NCBI RefSeq assembly: GCF_017084525.1
Contig: NZ_CP070950.1
Coordinates: 4,092,001-4,156,000, forward strand
Direction of reading: 5' to 3'
DNA length: 64,000 nucleotides
From: Conexibacter sp. SYSU D00693
GTDB lineage: Bacteria > Actinomycetota > Thermoleophilia > Solirubrobacterales > Solirubrobacteraceae
Below are positions 53,575 through 63,634 of the stretch, piece after piece. Each line of letters starts with the position of its first letter. The stretch's first letter is position 1. The notes under the pieces were generated by a model that was given only the letters and a program-made list of their open reading frames with translations, had not been told where the DNA came from and made no database searches. The position numbers were made by a program, and so were the translations under genes.

Positions 53575-54518
53575 CCCCCATCGCCAACGTCACCAGCCCC
53601 TTCGCCCTGGGTGGCCTCGTCTTCGTGGTCATCCTCCTGCTGCTCGTCGACCTCCTCTTCTTCGCGCGCGGACGGCACCCGTCGTTCCGCGAGGCGGCGA
53701 TCTGGTCGGTCGGCTGGCTCGTGCTCAGCCTGCTCATGGCGTTCGTCGTCCTGGCGCTCGACGACTCGAGCGGCGCGGTCGAGTACACGACCGTCTACCT
53801 CATCGAGCGCACGCTCTCGCTCGACAACCTCTTCGTCTTCCTGCTGCTGTTCGGGTACTTCGCGGTCCCCGAGGAGCACCGGACGAAGCTCCTGTTCTGG
53901 GGCATCGTGCTCGCGCTCGTCCTGCGCGGTCTGGCGATCCTCGTCGGCGTCGAGCTCATCGACCGCTTCCACTGGGTCCTCTACGTCCTGGGCGCGACGC
54001 TGCTCGTCCTGGCCTACCGCATGCTGCGCGGCGGCCACGAGGACGTCGACCCGGAGAAGAACCTCGTCGTCCGGCTGACCAAGCGGGTCTTCCCGGTCAC
54101 GACGACGCACGCGGGCGGCTCGTTCTTCGTCCACGAGGACGGCAAGCGCAAGGCGACGCCGGTCTTCCTGGCCTTCGTCTCCCTCGGCGCGGCGGACATC
54201 GCCTTCGCGGTCGACTCGATCCCGGCGGCGTTCGCGATCTCCGAGGACGCGTTCGTGATCTGGACCGCCAACGCGTTCGCGCTGATGGGCCTGCGCGCGC
54301 TGTTCGTCCTGGTCGAGGAGCTCATCAAGCGCTTCCGCTACCTGGACGCGACGCTCGCGATCGTCCTGGCCCTCGTCGGCTTGAAGATCCTGCTCGAGGA
54401 CGTCATCCACCTGTCGCCGGCGGCGTCGCTGGCGATGGTGGCGGTCTGCTTCGCCGCCGGCATCAGCGCGTCGCTGCTGGCCGACAAGCGCGACGGCGGG
54501 AGCGCCCCCGCGCACTAG
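53571..54518 (+). CDS. terC: TerC/Alx-family membrane protein (manganese export candidate)
   Basis: 315 residues, nine helices. The two conserved acidic membrane motifs are present: ERTLSLDNLFVFLLLF near 80 and GAADIAFAVDSIPAAF near 205. TerC/Alx/MeeY proteins export manganese, and were first linked to tellurite resistance; no ter operon is here. The ATGA overlap with the CaxA gene indicates co-translation. A charged cytoplasmic segment (RRVFPVTTTHAG...ED) separates the halves. Its TAG lies in the loop of the terminator hairpin. Confidence 0.92.
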   Translation: MTPIANVTSPFALGGLVFVVILLLLVDLLFFARGRHPSFREAAIWSVGWLVLSLLMAFVVLALDDSSGAVEYTTVYLIERTLSLDNLFVFLLLFGYFAVPEEHRTKLLFWGIVLALVLRGLAILVGVELIDRFHWVLYVLGATLLVLAYRMLRGGHEDVDPEKNLVVRLTKRVFPVTTTHAGGSFFVHEDGKRKATPVFLAFVSLGAADIAFAVDSIPAAFAISEDAFVIWTANAFALMGLRALFVLVEELIKRFRYLDATLAIVLALVGLKILLEDVIHLSPAASLAMVAVCFAAGISASLLADKRDGGSAPAH

Positions 54519-54532
54519 GCGCGGGGGCTCCC
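54498..54532 (+). terminator. Terminator whose loop contains the terC stop codon
   Basis: Imperfect stem GGGAG-C-GCCCCCGCGC / GCGCGGGGGC-TCCC (54498-54513/54519-54532) around ACTAG; the stop is 54516-54518. It is bidirectional with the convergent MFS gene. Confidence 0.75.
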
Positions 54533-54540
54533 GTGGGGGG

Positions 54541-55989
54541 CTAGGCGAACTCGAGGACGGCGGCCTCGGCCGGCGGCGCGGCCGGGACCTTCGGCGCGCG
54601 GATCGCCACCGCGGCGACGAGCAGCGCCAGGACCGCGAAGCCGGTGCCGGCCACCAGGGCGCTGGACATGCCGTCGGCCAGGACCTCGGGCGCCGGGGCC
54701 ACCTCGGCGCGCGCGGCGCCGTCGGGCATCGCGGTGCCGTAGACCGTCACGAGGATGGCGAGGCCCAGCGTGCCGCCGAGCTGCTGCACGGCCTGCAGCA
54801 GGCCGCCGACCGCGCCCGAGTCCTCGTCGCGCACCCCGGCGAGGATCACCGCGCTGAGCGGCATGAAGCTCAGCCCGGCGCCGAGGCCGAAGAGCGCCAG
54901 CGGCCCGGCGAGCGCGGTCAGGTAGGACGAGTCCGCCTCGACCTGGGTCAGCCAGCCCATCCCGGCCGCGATCAGCACGAGGCCGGCCAGCACGAAGGGC
55001 TTGGCGCCGAAGCGCGGCAGCCACAGCGGCACGAGCTGGCCGACGGCGAACAGCATCGCGGTGAGCGGGAGGAACGCCAGGCCGGTGGTCAGCGCGCTGT
55101 AGCCGAGCGCCTGCTGGAGGAACTGGCTCAGGAAGAAGAACATCCCGAACAGCGTCGCCGGCAGCAGGAGCATCGCCAGGTAGCCGCCCGGCGCGTTGGG
55201 CTCGCGCAGCAGGCGCAGCGGCAGCAGCGGCTGGCCGGTGCGCGACTCGTGGACGACGAACGCGGCGAGGACGGCGGCGGCCGCGGCGAAGATGACGTGC
55301 GCGGTCGTGTCGCCCCAGCCGGACTCGGCGACGCGGATGAAGCCGTAGACCAGGGCGCCCATGCCGAGCGTCGAGCTCAGCGCGCCGAGCACGTCGAAGC
55401 GCCCGGTCTGGCGCGGGGCCTCGGCGATGAAGCGGGGCGCCATCGCCATGACCAGCACGCCGATCGGGACGTTGATGGCCAGCACCCAGCGCCAGGACGC
55501 CCAGCTCGTGAGCATCCCGCCGAGGATCAGGCCGATCGAGCCGCCGGCGGCGGAGACGGCGGTGAAGACGCCGAGCGCGCGGTTGCGGGGCGCGCCGGCC
55601 TCGAAGTTCGTCATGAGCAGCGCGAGGACGCTCGGCGCGGCGACGGCGGCGCCCACGCCCTGCAGCGCGCGGGCGGCGAGCAGCAGCCCGCCGGAGGTCG
55701 CGATCGCGCCGAGCAGCGAGGCGGCGGTGAAGAGGCCGACGCCGGCGACGAGCACGCGGCGGCGCCCGAGGACGTCGCCGATGCGCCCGCCGAGGAGCAG
55801 CAGGCCGCCGAAGGCGAGGGTGTAGCCGTTGAGGACCCACGAGAGCGTCGTGGGGGAGAAGCCGAGGTCCTGCTGGATGTCGGGCAGCGCGACGTTCACC
55901 ACCGTCGCGTCGAGCACGACCATGAGCTGGACGGTGACGATGACGGCGAGGGCGATGCCGGCGTGGTGCCTGCGGGGCTGCGGTGGCAC
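54541..55989 (-). CDS. DHA2-family multidrug MFS transporter
   Basis: 482 residues from GTG 55989, with AAGGAGG 4 bases upstream. Fourteen predicted helices of the EmrB/QacA (DHA2) drug:proton antiporter type: MVVLDATVVNVALPDI (motif D1) near 24, GGRIGDVLGRRRVLV (motif A) near 67 and GGSIGLILGGML (motif C) near 150. It is divergent from a TetR gene 133 bases away, with repeated operator-like elements between them, so it is almost certainly repressed by that TetR and induced by a drug or lipophilic compound. Substrate unknown. Confidence 0.92.
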   Translation of the reverse strand: MPPQPRRHHAGIALAVIVTVQLMVVLDATVVNVALPDIQQDLGFSPTTLSWVLNGYTLAFGGLLLLGGRIGDVLGRRRVLVAGVGLFTAASLLGAIATSGGLLLAARALQGVGAAVAAPSVLALLMTNFEAGAPRNRALGVFTAVSAAGGSIGLILGGMLTSWASWRWVLAINVPIGVLVMAMAPRFIAEAPRQTGRFDVLGALSSTLGMGALVYGFIRVAESGWGDTTAHVIFAAAAAVLAAFVVHESRTGQPLLPLRLLREPNAPGGYLAMLLLPATLFGMFFFLSQFLQQALGYSALTTGLAFLPLTAMLFAVGQLVPLWLPRFGAKPFVLAGLVLIAAGMGWLTQVEADSSYLTALAGPLALFGLGAGLSFMPLSAVILAGVRDEDSGAVGGLLQAVQQLGGTLGLAILVTVYGTAMPDGAARAEVAPAPEVLADGMSSALVAGTGFAVLALLVAAVAIRAPKVPAAPPAEAAVLEFA

Positions 55990-56018
55990 GGGGCCTCCTT
56001 GCGTGGCGGAGTCTCGAG

Positions 56019-56101
56019 AAACGGGGACTGTCCCCGCTTGTGAGGCACGCTAGCATATGTGGAGGCGGTCCCCGGTTTGTACCGGAGACGGTCCCCGGTT
56101 T
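56019..56101. promoter_or_regulatory. Operator cluster between the MFS and TetR genes
   Basis: A palindrome CGGGGAC-T-GTCCCCG (56022-56036) and two direct copies of CGGTCCCCGGTTT (56066-56078 and 56089-56101, 23-base period). All contain the same AAACSGGGAC-like core. CTGTCC (56028-56033)-17-TAGCAT (56051-56056) is a plausible tetR promoter overlapping the first site; a minus-strand TAGCGT (56047-56052) may serve the MFS gene. Confidence 0.6.
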
Positions 56102-56122
56102 CCAGGAGGTCTGTCCCGAGCC

Positions 56123-56704
56123 ATGGCCGATCTGCAGTCCCCCGCCGCTGAGCGCCCGCTCCGCGCCGACGCGCGGCGCAACCGCGACGCGCTGCTCGCC
56201 GCCGCCCGCGAGGCCTTCGCCACCGAGGGCATCGACGCGTCGCTCGACGACATCGCCCGCAGCGCCGGCGTCGGCTCCGGCACGCTCTACCGCCACTTCC
56301 CGACCCGCGAGTCGCTCGTCGACGCCGCGTTCCGAGACTCCGTCGAGGGGCTCGCGACGAAGGCCGAGGCGCTCCTGCAGGAGGACGACGCGGGGGAGGC
56401 GCTGGTCACCTGGCTCGTCGCGCTGCTCGAGCACGTCACGACCTTCCACGGCCTCGCGAGCCGGCTCGTCGTCTGCGTCAGCGACGCCAGCTCGCCGCTG
56501 CACGACGCCTGCCGGACCATGGACGGCGCGATGAACGCCCTGGCCGACCGCGCCACCGCCCAGGGCGCGCTGCGCGAGGGCGTCGACGTCTCGGACCTCG
56601 GGACGCTCGTCCACGGCATCGCCCTCGCGGCCGAGCGTCGCACCGAGGACCCCGAGCTGGCGCGCCGCCTGCTGCGCATGGCCCTCGACGGGCTGCGCGC
56701 CTAG
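56123..56704 (+). CDS. TetR-family repressor
   Basis: 193 residues from ATG 56123. N-terminal TetR helix-turn-helix at about 30-65 (LDDIARSAGVGSGTLYRHFPTRESLVDAAF), with the canonical GTLYRHFPT recognition end. The C-terminal ligand/dimer domain is divergent. The neighbour is a DHA2 efflux pump transcribed the other way, and the shared 133-bp control region holds three similar operator-like sites, so it most likely represses both genes. The ligand is unknown. Confidence 0.92.
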   Translation: MADLQSPAAERPLRADARRNRDALLAAAREAFATEGIDASLDDIARSAGVGSGTLYRHFPTRESLVDAAFRDSVEGLATKAEALLQEDDAGEALVTWLVALLEHVTTFHGLASRLVVCVSDASSPLHDACRTMDGAMNALADRATAQGALREGVDVSDLGTLVHGIALAAERRTEDPELARRLLRMALDGLRA

Positions 56705-56748
56705 CGACCGCCGCCCTCAAGGCGCCGGTCCGCCTGCCGACCACGCAG

Positions 56749-57123
56749 GTGATGGACGTCCGCGCCGTGATGGCCGCCTCGGGCACCACGCCGACCACCG
56801 AGTCGGACGCCAAGGCGACCCGCAAGCTCCAGCCGATCAAGGGCCACGAGTTCTCCAAGGTCCTCGAGGGCGCCCAGAAGGGCCACTACGTCAACCGCTC
56901 GGGCAACGCCCGCGACGGCGAGACCTTCCAGCGCGTCCACCGCGACGGCCGGCTCTTCCACGTCTACGGCGAGGGCAAGGAGCGCACGGTCGTGGAGCTC
57001 AAGACCGCCCAGACCGGCACCGACGCCCCGGGCGGCACGTCCGCGCCGTCGTCGACCACCAGGACGTCCGAGTCGTCGAAGCCGACGACGACGACCACCG
57101 GCGGCACCACGGCCAAGGGCTAG
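56749..57123 (+). CDS. Hypothetical soluble protein with Thr/Ser-rich tail
   Basis: 124 residues from GTG 56749 (ATG 56752 is equally possible). The middle (about 28-85) looks folded: IKGHEFSKVLEGAQKGHYVNRSGNARDG, then FQRVHRDGRLFHVYGEGKERTVVEL. The C-terminal 35 residues are Ser/Thr/Pro-rich and disordered. The conserved-looking EFSKVLEG...GRYVNRSGNARDG type segment suggests a real family, but I do not recognise it. No signal peptide. Confidence 0.55.
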   Translation: MMDVRAVMAASGTTPTTESDAKATRKLQPIKGHEFSKVLEGAQKGHYVNRSGNARDGETFQRVHRDGRLFHVYGEGKERTVVELKTAQTGTDAPGGTSAPSSTTRTSESSKPTTTTTGGTTAKG

Positions 57124-57159
57124 CCGGGCTCCGCGGGGCCCGCTCCAAACGGCATCGAG

Positions 57160-57196
57160 TGGCGGATTCTCAGGCTGGAGAGCGGAAGATCCGCCA
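57160..57196. terminator. Possible terminator between convergent genes
   Basis: TGGCGGAT and ATCCGCCA, 8-bp stem with a 21-base loop, between 57123 and 57241. Confidence 0.35.
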
Positions 57197-57240
57197 ACGG
57201 ATGGTCCGGAGGGTGCGCTCAGGACGGCCCAGGACCGGGC

Positions 57241-57669
57241 TCAGCCCGCGCCCACGTCCCGCAGCCGCCGCGCCACCTCGGCCTCCACGTCCAGCGGCGC
57301 CTTGCCCTGCCGGACGAGCCGCCGGTTGCGCGACTCGACCAGCTCGCGGATCTCCAGCAGGAGCTCGCGGTCGACCGCCGGGCGGGTCAGGGCGGCCAGC
57401 TCGGCCTCGACGTCGATCGGCGCCTCGCCGCGGGCCACGCGGCGGCGGTTGCGGGCCTCGAGCATCTGCCGGACCTCGGCGTCGCGCTCGGCGATCGCGG
57501 CGGCGCCCGTCACGGCCGGACGCAACGGCACGTCGGAGCCGTCGCGCAGGCTCAGCCCGCCCTTGCCGATCTGGTCGTAGACCTCGTCGCGCTTGGCGAA
57601 GGCCCACAGCGCCAGGACCGCCGCGACGCCCGTCACGCCGACCACGACCCAGAAGAACGCCTCCTCCAT
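57241..57669 (-). CDS. Single-pass membrane protein with a tandem SHOCT-like repeat
   Basis: 142 residues from ATG 57669. One N-terminal helix (about 3-25), a short linker, then two copies of a roughly 30-residue unit: EVRQMLEARNRRRVARGEAP IDVEAELAAL (about 65-94) and EIRELVESRNRRLVRQGKAP LDVEAEVARRL (about 106-136). Each repeat ends in a (I/L)DVEAE(L/V) motif. Such duplicated helical repeats are common in actinobacterial proteins of unknown function and resemble SHOCT-type domains. Orientation: cytoplasmic C-terminus likely. Confidence 0.6.
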   Translation of the reverse strand: MEEAFFWVVVGVTGVAAVLALWAFAKRDEVYDQIGKGGLSLRDGSDVPLRPAVTGAAAIAERDAEVRQMLEARNRRRVARGEAPIDVEAELAALTRPAVDRELLLEIRELVESRNRRLVRQGKAPLDVEAEVARRLRDVGAG

Positions 57670-57703
57670 CCGGCCGATGGTCGCACCACGCCCGAATACG
57701 GGC

Positions 57704-57741
57704 TACCATCCGCGTCATCCGGTCGTTGACTGACGAGTCAA
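57704..57741 (+). promoter_or_regulatory. Promoter and operator-like palindrome of acyl-CoA dehydrogenase 57791
   Basis: TACCAT (57704-57709) is a possible -10 box. TTGACT-GACG-AGTCAA (57726-57731, 57736-57741) is a perfect 6-bp inverted repeat downstream, as expected for an FadR/TetR-type repressor site that blocks transcription. It resembles the TGA...TCA form of Gram-positive beta-oxidation repressor operators. Confidence 0.45.
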
Positions 57742-57790
57742 TCGCCTCGGTCGGACCGGGTCTCAACCTCTCTTCCCTAGGAGCACGAAC

Positions 57791-58957
57791 GTGGTCGACT
57801 TCACGCTGACCGACGAGCAGAAGAACCTGCGCGAGCTTGCACACGACTTCGCGGAGAAGGAGATCCGTCCGGTCGCGTGGGAGTTCGACAAGGACGGCAC
57901 CTGGCCGCAGAAGATCATCGAGAAGGCCCACGAGGTCGGCCTGATGAACACGCACGCGCCCGAGCAGTACGGCGGGCCGGGCCTCGGCTACCTCGACGGC
58001 TGCATCATCGAGGAGGAGCTCGCCTGGGGCTGCTCCGGCATCCAGACCTCCCTCGGCGCCAACGGCCTGGCCTCCGCGCCCGTCGCCCTCGGCGGCTCCG
58101 ACGAGGTCCAGCGCGAGTTCTTCGGCGAGCTGACCGCCGAGCCGAAGCTCGCCTCGTTCTGCCTCACCGAGCCGGGCGCCGGCTCCGACGTCTCGTCGAT
58201 GCGCACGACGGCCACGCGCAAGGGCGACAAGTTCGTCCTCAACGGCCAGAAGTGCTTCATCACCAACGGCACCTACGCCGACTGGTACACGGTCTACGCC
58301 AAGACCGACAAGGACGCCGGCCACCGCGGCATCTCCGCCTTCCTCGTGCGTCGTGATGACACGGTCATCATCGACAAGAAGGAGGACAAGATGGGTCAGC
58401 GCGCCTCCAACACGGCGACGGTGACCTTCAACGACACCGAGGTCGACGCCAAGTACCTCCTCGGCGAGGAGAACAAGGGCTTCAAGCTCGCGATGATGAC
58501 CCTCGACCGCACCCGTCCGGGCGTCGCCGCCATGGCGACCGGCATCGCGCGCGCGGCGATGGAGTTCGCCATCGACTACTCGAAGGAGCGCGTGCAGTTC
58601 GGCGTGCCGATCGCCATGCACCAGGCGATCCAGTTCATCATCGCCGACATGGCCACGAAGGTGCACCTCGCGCGCCTGGCCACCTGGAACTCGGCCGTCC
58701 TGCTCGACCAGGGGTCGCGCAACACGATCGAGTCCTCGCACGCCAAGCGCTTCGCCGCGGACACCGCGATGGAGGTCGCCACCGAGGCCGTCCAGGTCTA
58801 CGGCGGCTACGGCTTCATCAAGGAGTACCCCGTCGAGAAGCTGATGCGTGACGCGAAGATCATGCAGCTCTACGAGGGCACGTCGCAGATCCAGCGCCTC
58901 GTCATCGCGCGCGAGACGCTCCTGCCGCGCCGCGCCGAGTCGACGGTCGCCGCCTAG
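57791..58957 (+). CDS. Acyl-CoA dehydrogenase
   Basis: 388 residues from GTG 57791, with AGGAG 8 bases upstream. Short-chain-type acyl-CoA dehydrogenase: ALEGRG-like LTEPGAGSDVSSMRTTA near 130, NGQKCFITNG near 160, RVQFGVPIAMHQAIQFIIAD near 265, and the active-site base Glu about 362 in MQLYEGTSQIQR. It catalyses FAD-dependent alpha,beta-desaturation of acyl-CoA, with electrons to ETF. A perfect palindrome in its leader suggests repression by a fatty-acid-responsive regulator. The stop CTAG is shared with the convergent aldo/keto reductase gene. Confidence 0.94.
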   Translation: MVDFTLTDEQKNLRELAHDFAEKEIRPVAWEFDKDGTWPQKIIEKAHEVGLMNTHAPEQYGGPGLGYLDGCIIEEELAWGCSGIQTSLGANGLASAPVALGGSDEVQREFFGELTAEPKLASFCLTEPGAGSDVSSMRTTATRKGDKFVLNGQKCFITNGTYADWYTVYAKTDKDAGHRGISAFLVRRDDTVIIDKKEDKMGQRASNTATVTFNDTEVDAKYLLGEENKGFKLAMMTLDRTRPGVAAMATGIARAAMEFAIDYSKERVQFGVPIAMHQAIQFIIADMATKVHLARLATWNSAVLLDQGSRNTIESSHAKRFAADTAMEVATEAVQVYGGYGFIKEYPVEKLMRDAKIMQLYEGTSQIQRLVIARETLLPRRAESTVAA

Positions 58958-59877
58958 CGCAGCCGTTCCAGCTCGCCGGCGCTGAGCTCGAGCTCGGCGC
59001 CGGCGAGCAGGTCGCGCAGCTGGTCGGTGCGCGTCGCGCTGGCGATCGCCGCCGTGACGCCCTCCTGTGCGACGACCCACGCGACCGCGACGGCCGCCGG
59101 CGTCACGCCGCGCGCCGTCGCGATCTCGCGCAGCGCCTCGACGGTCGCCCACGCGGCGTCGTCGTCCTCGAAGCGGGAGACCGCGCCCGCCCGCGCGCCC
59201 TGGTGGGCCTCGCCGCGGGTGTACTTGCCGGTGAGGAACCCGCCGGCCAGCGCCGCGTAGGGCGCCACGCCGAGGCGCTCCTCCACGGCCAGGCGCTGCA
59301 GCTCGCCCTCGAACTCCCCACGGGCGACCAGCGAGTACGGCGGCTGCAGGACGGTCGGCCGCGTCAGGCCCTCGCGGTCGCAGATCGCCAGCGCCTCGCG
59401 CACCCGCCCGGGCGCGTAGTTCGACAGCCCGAGGTGCGCGGCGCCGCCGTCGCGCACGACCGCGTCGAGCGCCCGCAGGGTCTCCTCGAGCGGCGTCGAC
59501 GGGTCGTCCTTGTGGGCGTAGAGGAGGTCGACGCGCTCGACGCCCAGGCGCTCGAGGCAGGCGGCCGCGCTGCGCCGGACGTGGTCGGCGCCCAGCCCGC
59601 CCTGCCAGCCGACCTTCGTGGCGAGCAGGACGGCCCCGCGGCGTCCGCGATCGCGCATCCACGCGCCGATCAGCCGCTCGGACTCGCCGCCCTCGTGGCC
59701 CGGCACCCACGACGAGTACGCGTCGGCGGTGTCGACGAGCCCAGCGCCGCCCGTCGCGTCGGCGAACAGGTCGAGGACGTCGAAGGCCTGCTCGCCGTCG
59801 ACCGTCCAGCCGAAGACGTTGCCGCCCAGGCAGAGCGGGTGGACCTCGAGGCCGGTGCTGCCGAGTGCGCGTCGCAT
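58954..59877 (-). CDS. Aldo/keto reductase
   Basis: 307 residues from ATG 59877 (TAGCGT -10 box 7 bases upstream). The AKR tetrad is intact: Asp49 (DTADAY), Tyr54, Lys88 (ATKVG) and His122 (LYAHKDDP). The (beta/alpha)8 barrel and the absence of an N-terminal signal indicate a cytoplasmic NADPH-dependent reductase of the YhdN/Tas-like type, acting on aldehydes or ketones of unknown identity. It is divergent from the PadR-type regulator at 59923 by 45 bases, which could control it. Confidence 0.92.
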   Translation of the reverse strand: MRRALGSTGLEVHPLCLGGNVFGWTVDGEQAFDVLDLFADATGGAGLVDTADAYSSWVPGHEGGESERLIGAWMRDRGRRGAVLLATKVGWQGGLGADHVRRSAAACLERLGVERVDLLYAHKDDPSTPLEETLRALDAVVRDGGAAHLGLSNYAPGRVREALAICDREGLTRPTVLQPPYSLVARGEFEGELQRLAVEERLGVAPYAALAGGFLTGKYTRGEAHQGARAGAVSRFEDDDAAWATVEALREIATARGVTPAAVAVAWVVAQEGVTAAIASATRTDQLRDLLAGAELELSAGELERLR

Positions 59878-59884
59878 GCGCTCG

Positions 59885-59890
59885 ACGCTA
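59885..59890 (-). promoter_or_regulatory. -10 box of the aldo/keto reductase
   Basis: TAGCGT on the minus strand, 7 bases before ATG 59877. Confidence 0.45.
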
Positions 59891-59922
59891 GCCACGCGGG
59901 TGGCCTGCCATCCTCTGACGCC

Positions 59923-60372
59923 GTGTCGACGTCCAGGCGCACCCAGGAGGCGGTAGCGGAGGCCGCCCCGCTGGAGCGCGCCGGGGAGGCCGTCGGCCGC
60001 GCGGCGCCGGGACCGGGGTCGGGCGACCCCCTCGTCGGCGAGCTGCGCCGGGCGGGGCTGGTCCCGCTGCTCGTCCTGCACTTCCTCGAGGGCGGCCCGT
60101 CCTACGGCGGGGCGCTGATGGAGCGCGTCGCGACGCTCACCGGCGGCCTCGTCGCCGTGAACCCGAACACGATGTACCCGCTGCTGCGCCGCCTCGAGGG
60201 CGAGGGCCTGGTGGCGGGGGAGTGGGAGCACCCCGAGCGCCGGTCGCGGCGCTTCTACCGGATCACCGAGGCGGGCTCCGCCGAGCGCGCGCGGCTGGCC
60301 GAGGCGCTGGCGCCGCGGCTGCGCGTGACCGCCCAGGCGCTGCAGGCGATCGACGCGGAGCTCGGCGGCTGA
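59923..60372 (+). CDS. PadR-family regulator
   Basis: 149 residues from GTG 59923. The winged helix of the PadR family is clear: LVPLLVLHFLEGGPSYGGALMERVATL (about 46-72), NPNTMYPLLRRLEGEGLVAGEW (about 79-100) and RRFYRITEAGSAERARL. The short C-terminal helix makes this a subfamily s2-like PadR dimer. Its stop overlaps the SRPBCC gene by TGATG, so the two form one unit. In such pairs the downstream protein often is a ligand-binding partner or the repressed gene. PadR ligands are often phenolic acids or drugs. Confidence 0.88.
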   Translation: MSTSRRTQEAVAEAAPLERAGEAVGRAAPGPGSGDPLVGELRRAGLVPLLVLHFLEGGPSYGGALMERVATLTGGLVAVNPNTMYPLLRRLEGEGLVAGEWEHPERRSRRFYRITEAGSAERARLAEALAPRLRVTAQALQAIDAELGG

Positions 60373-60836
60373 TGGGCCGCGTGCGCGCGAGCATCGACGT
60401 CCCGGGCCGCCCCTTCGACGCCGAGGCGCTCTGGTACGACACCGCCCGCTGGCCGACGTTCGTCGACGGACTGCACCACGTCGCCCGTCAGGACGCGGGC
60501 TGGCCCCGCGAGGTCGGTGCGCGTGTCGTCTGGGACTCGACCCCCGGCGGGCGCGGGCGCGTCGTCGAGGTCGTCGAGGCCTTCGAGCAGCGCACGGGGC
60601 AGACGGCGTTCGTGGAGGACGAGCACGTCCGCGGCACGCAGCGCGTCGCCTTCACCGCCCTGGACGGCGACCGCACGCGCGTCGAGATCGCCTTCGAGTA
60701 CACGATCAAGCGCCGCGGCGGATGGACGCCGCTGGTTGACATGGTGTTCGTCCGCCGGCCCTTCCGCGAGGCGCTCGAACGGACGTTGACGCGCTTCGCC
60801 AGGGAGCTGCGGGCAGACCGCGACCTCCTCGCCTGA
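60372..60836 (+). CDS. SRPBCC-fold polyketide cyclase/ligand-binding-like protein
   Basis: 154 residues from ATG 60372, translationally coupled to the PadR gene. It shows the START/Bet v 1-like SRPBCC pattern: strand 1 RASIDVPGRPFDAEALWYDTARWPTFVDGLHH, then repeated strands ARVVWDSTPGGRG and DRTRVEIAFEYTI, and a long C-terminal helix (PFREALERTLTRFARELRAD). These proteins form a hydrophobic cavity that binds lipids or aromatic compounds; no catalytic residue is identifiable. Pairing with a PadR regulator hints that it binds the same class of ligand. Confidence 0.8.
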   Translation: MGRVRASIDVPGRPFDAEALWYDTARWPTFVDGLHHVARQDAGWPREVGARVVWDSTPGGRGRVVEVVEAFEQRTGQTAFVEDEHVRGTQRVAFTALDGDRTRVEIAFEYTIKRRGGWTPLVDMVFVRRPFREALERTLTRFARELRADRDLLA

Positions 60837-60841
60837 AGCCC

Positions 60842-60847
60842 TACTGT
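60842..60847 (+). promoter_or_regulatory. -10 box of the HAD-ECH fusion
   Basis: TACTGT, 8 bases before ATG 60856; leaderless arrangement. Confidence 0.4.
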
Positions 60848-60855
60848 GCCCGCCC

Positions 60856-62859
<2,004 letters not shown>

Positions 62860-62864
62860 CGCTC

Positions 62865-62870
62865 TACGCT
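62865..62870 (+). promoter_or_regulatory. -10 box of the sirtuin gene
   Basis: TACGCT, 8 bases before ATG 62879, directly after the HAD-ECH stop. Confidence 0.4.
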
Positions 62871-62878
62871 GAGAGCCG

Positions 62879-63631
62879 ATGACGCCCGCGACGACCGACC
62901 GCGTCCAGCAGCTCGCCTCGCTCATCCGCGAGGCGGAGTCGGTCGTCGCGCTCACGGGCGCCGGGATCTCCGTGCCCTCGGGGATCCCGGACTTCCGCTC
63001 GCCCGGCACCGGGCTGTGGGAGGGCGTGAACCCGATGGAGGTCGCGCACATCGACGCGTGGCGGGCCGACCCCCGGCGCTTCTGGGAGTTCTACGGCCAG
63101 CGCTTCGCCTCGCTCGAGGGCAAGGAGCCCAACGGCGCGCACCGCGTGCTCGTCGAGCTCGAGCGCCGCGGGAGGCTCGACGGCGTCGTCACGCAGAACA
63201 TCGACCGCCTGCACCGCCTGGCCGGGTCCGCGAACCTCGTCGAGGTCCACGGGACGATCGACACGTCCTCGTGCCTGTCCTGTGGTGCGCGCTTCCCGCT
63301 GGACGAGGTCCGCGCGCGCCTGGCCGCGACCGGCCTGCCGGCCTGCGACTGCGGCGAGCCGCTCAAGCCCGACGTCGTCCTCTTCGGCGAGTTCCTGCCC
63401 GACGGCGCGCTCGAGCAGGCCTACGCGCTGGCGGGGACGGCCGACGTCCTGCTCTGCATCGGGTCCTCGCTGGAGGTCCACCCGATCGCCCAGTTGCCGG
63501 GGGTCACGAAGACCAACGGCGGCGAGGTCGCGATCGTCACCCGGGGCCCGACGCCCTGGGACCGCCACGCCGCGGTGAAGCTCGACGGCGACGTCGTCGG
63601 CGAGCTCGAGGCGCTGCTCGCGGCGCTGTGA
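62879..63631 (+). CDS. Sir2-family NAD-dependent protein deacylase
   Basis: 250 residues from ATG 62879. NAD-binding TGAGIS at 26-31 and GIPDFRSP, catalytic histidine in VEVHGTID (about 124), zinc cysteines in SCLSCG and ACDCG (four cysteines in two pairs), and GSSLEVHPIAQLPG near 200 are all present. Class U/M-type bacterial sirtuin that removes acetyl or other acyl groups from lysines, often regulating acyl-CoA synthetases, which suits the neighbouring lipid genes. It follows the HAD-ECH gene with a 19-base gap. Confidence 0.95.
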   Translation: MTPATTDRVQQLASLIREAESVVALTGAGISVPSGIPDFRSPGTGLWEGVNPMEVAHIDAWRADPRRFWEFYGQRFASLEGKEPNGAHRVLVELERRGRLDGVVTQNIDRLHRLAGSANLVEVHGTIDTSSCLSCGARFPLDEVRARLAATGLPACDCGEPLKPDVVLFGEFLPDGALEQAYALAGTADVLLCIGSSLEVHPIAQLPGVTKTNGGEVAIVTRGPTPWDRHAAVKLDGDVVGELEALLAAL

Positions 63632-63634
63632 GCG

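Noticed and set aside
53571-54518. terC as evidence for a tellurite-resistance island
   Set aside because: No terD/terZ-type genes nearby; pairing with a CaxA-type antiporter points to divalent-cation export.
57159-57809. 216-codon plus-strand frame
   Set aside because: Shadow of the minus-strand membrane-anchored repeat protein; Arg/Pro/Ala-rich, no motif.
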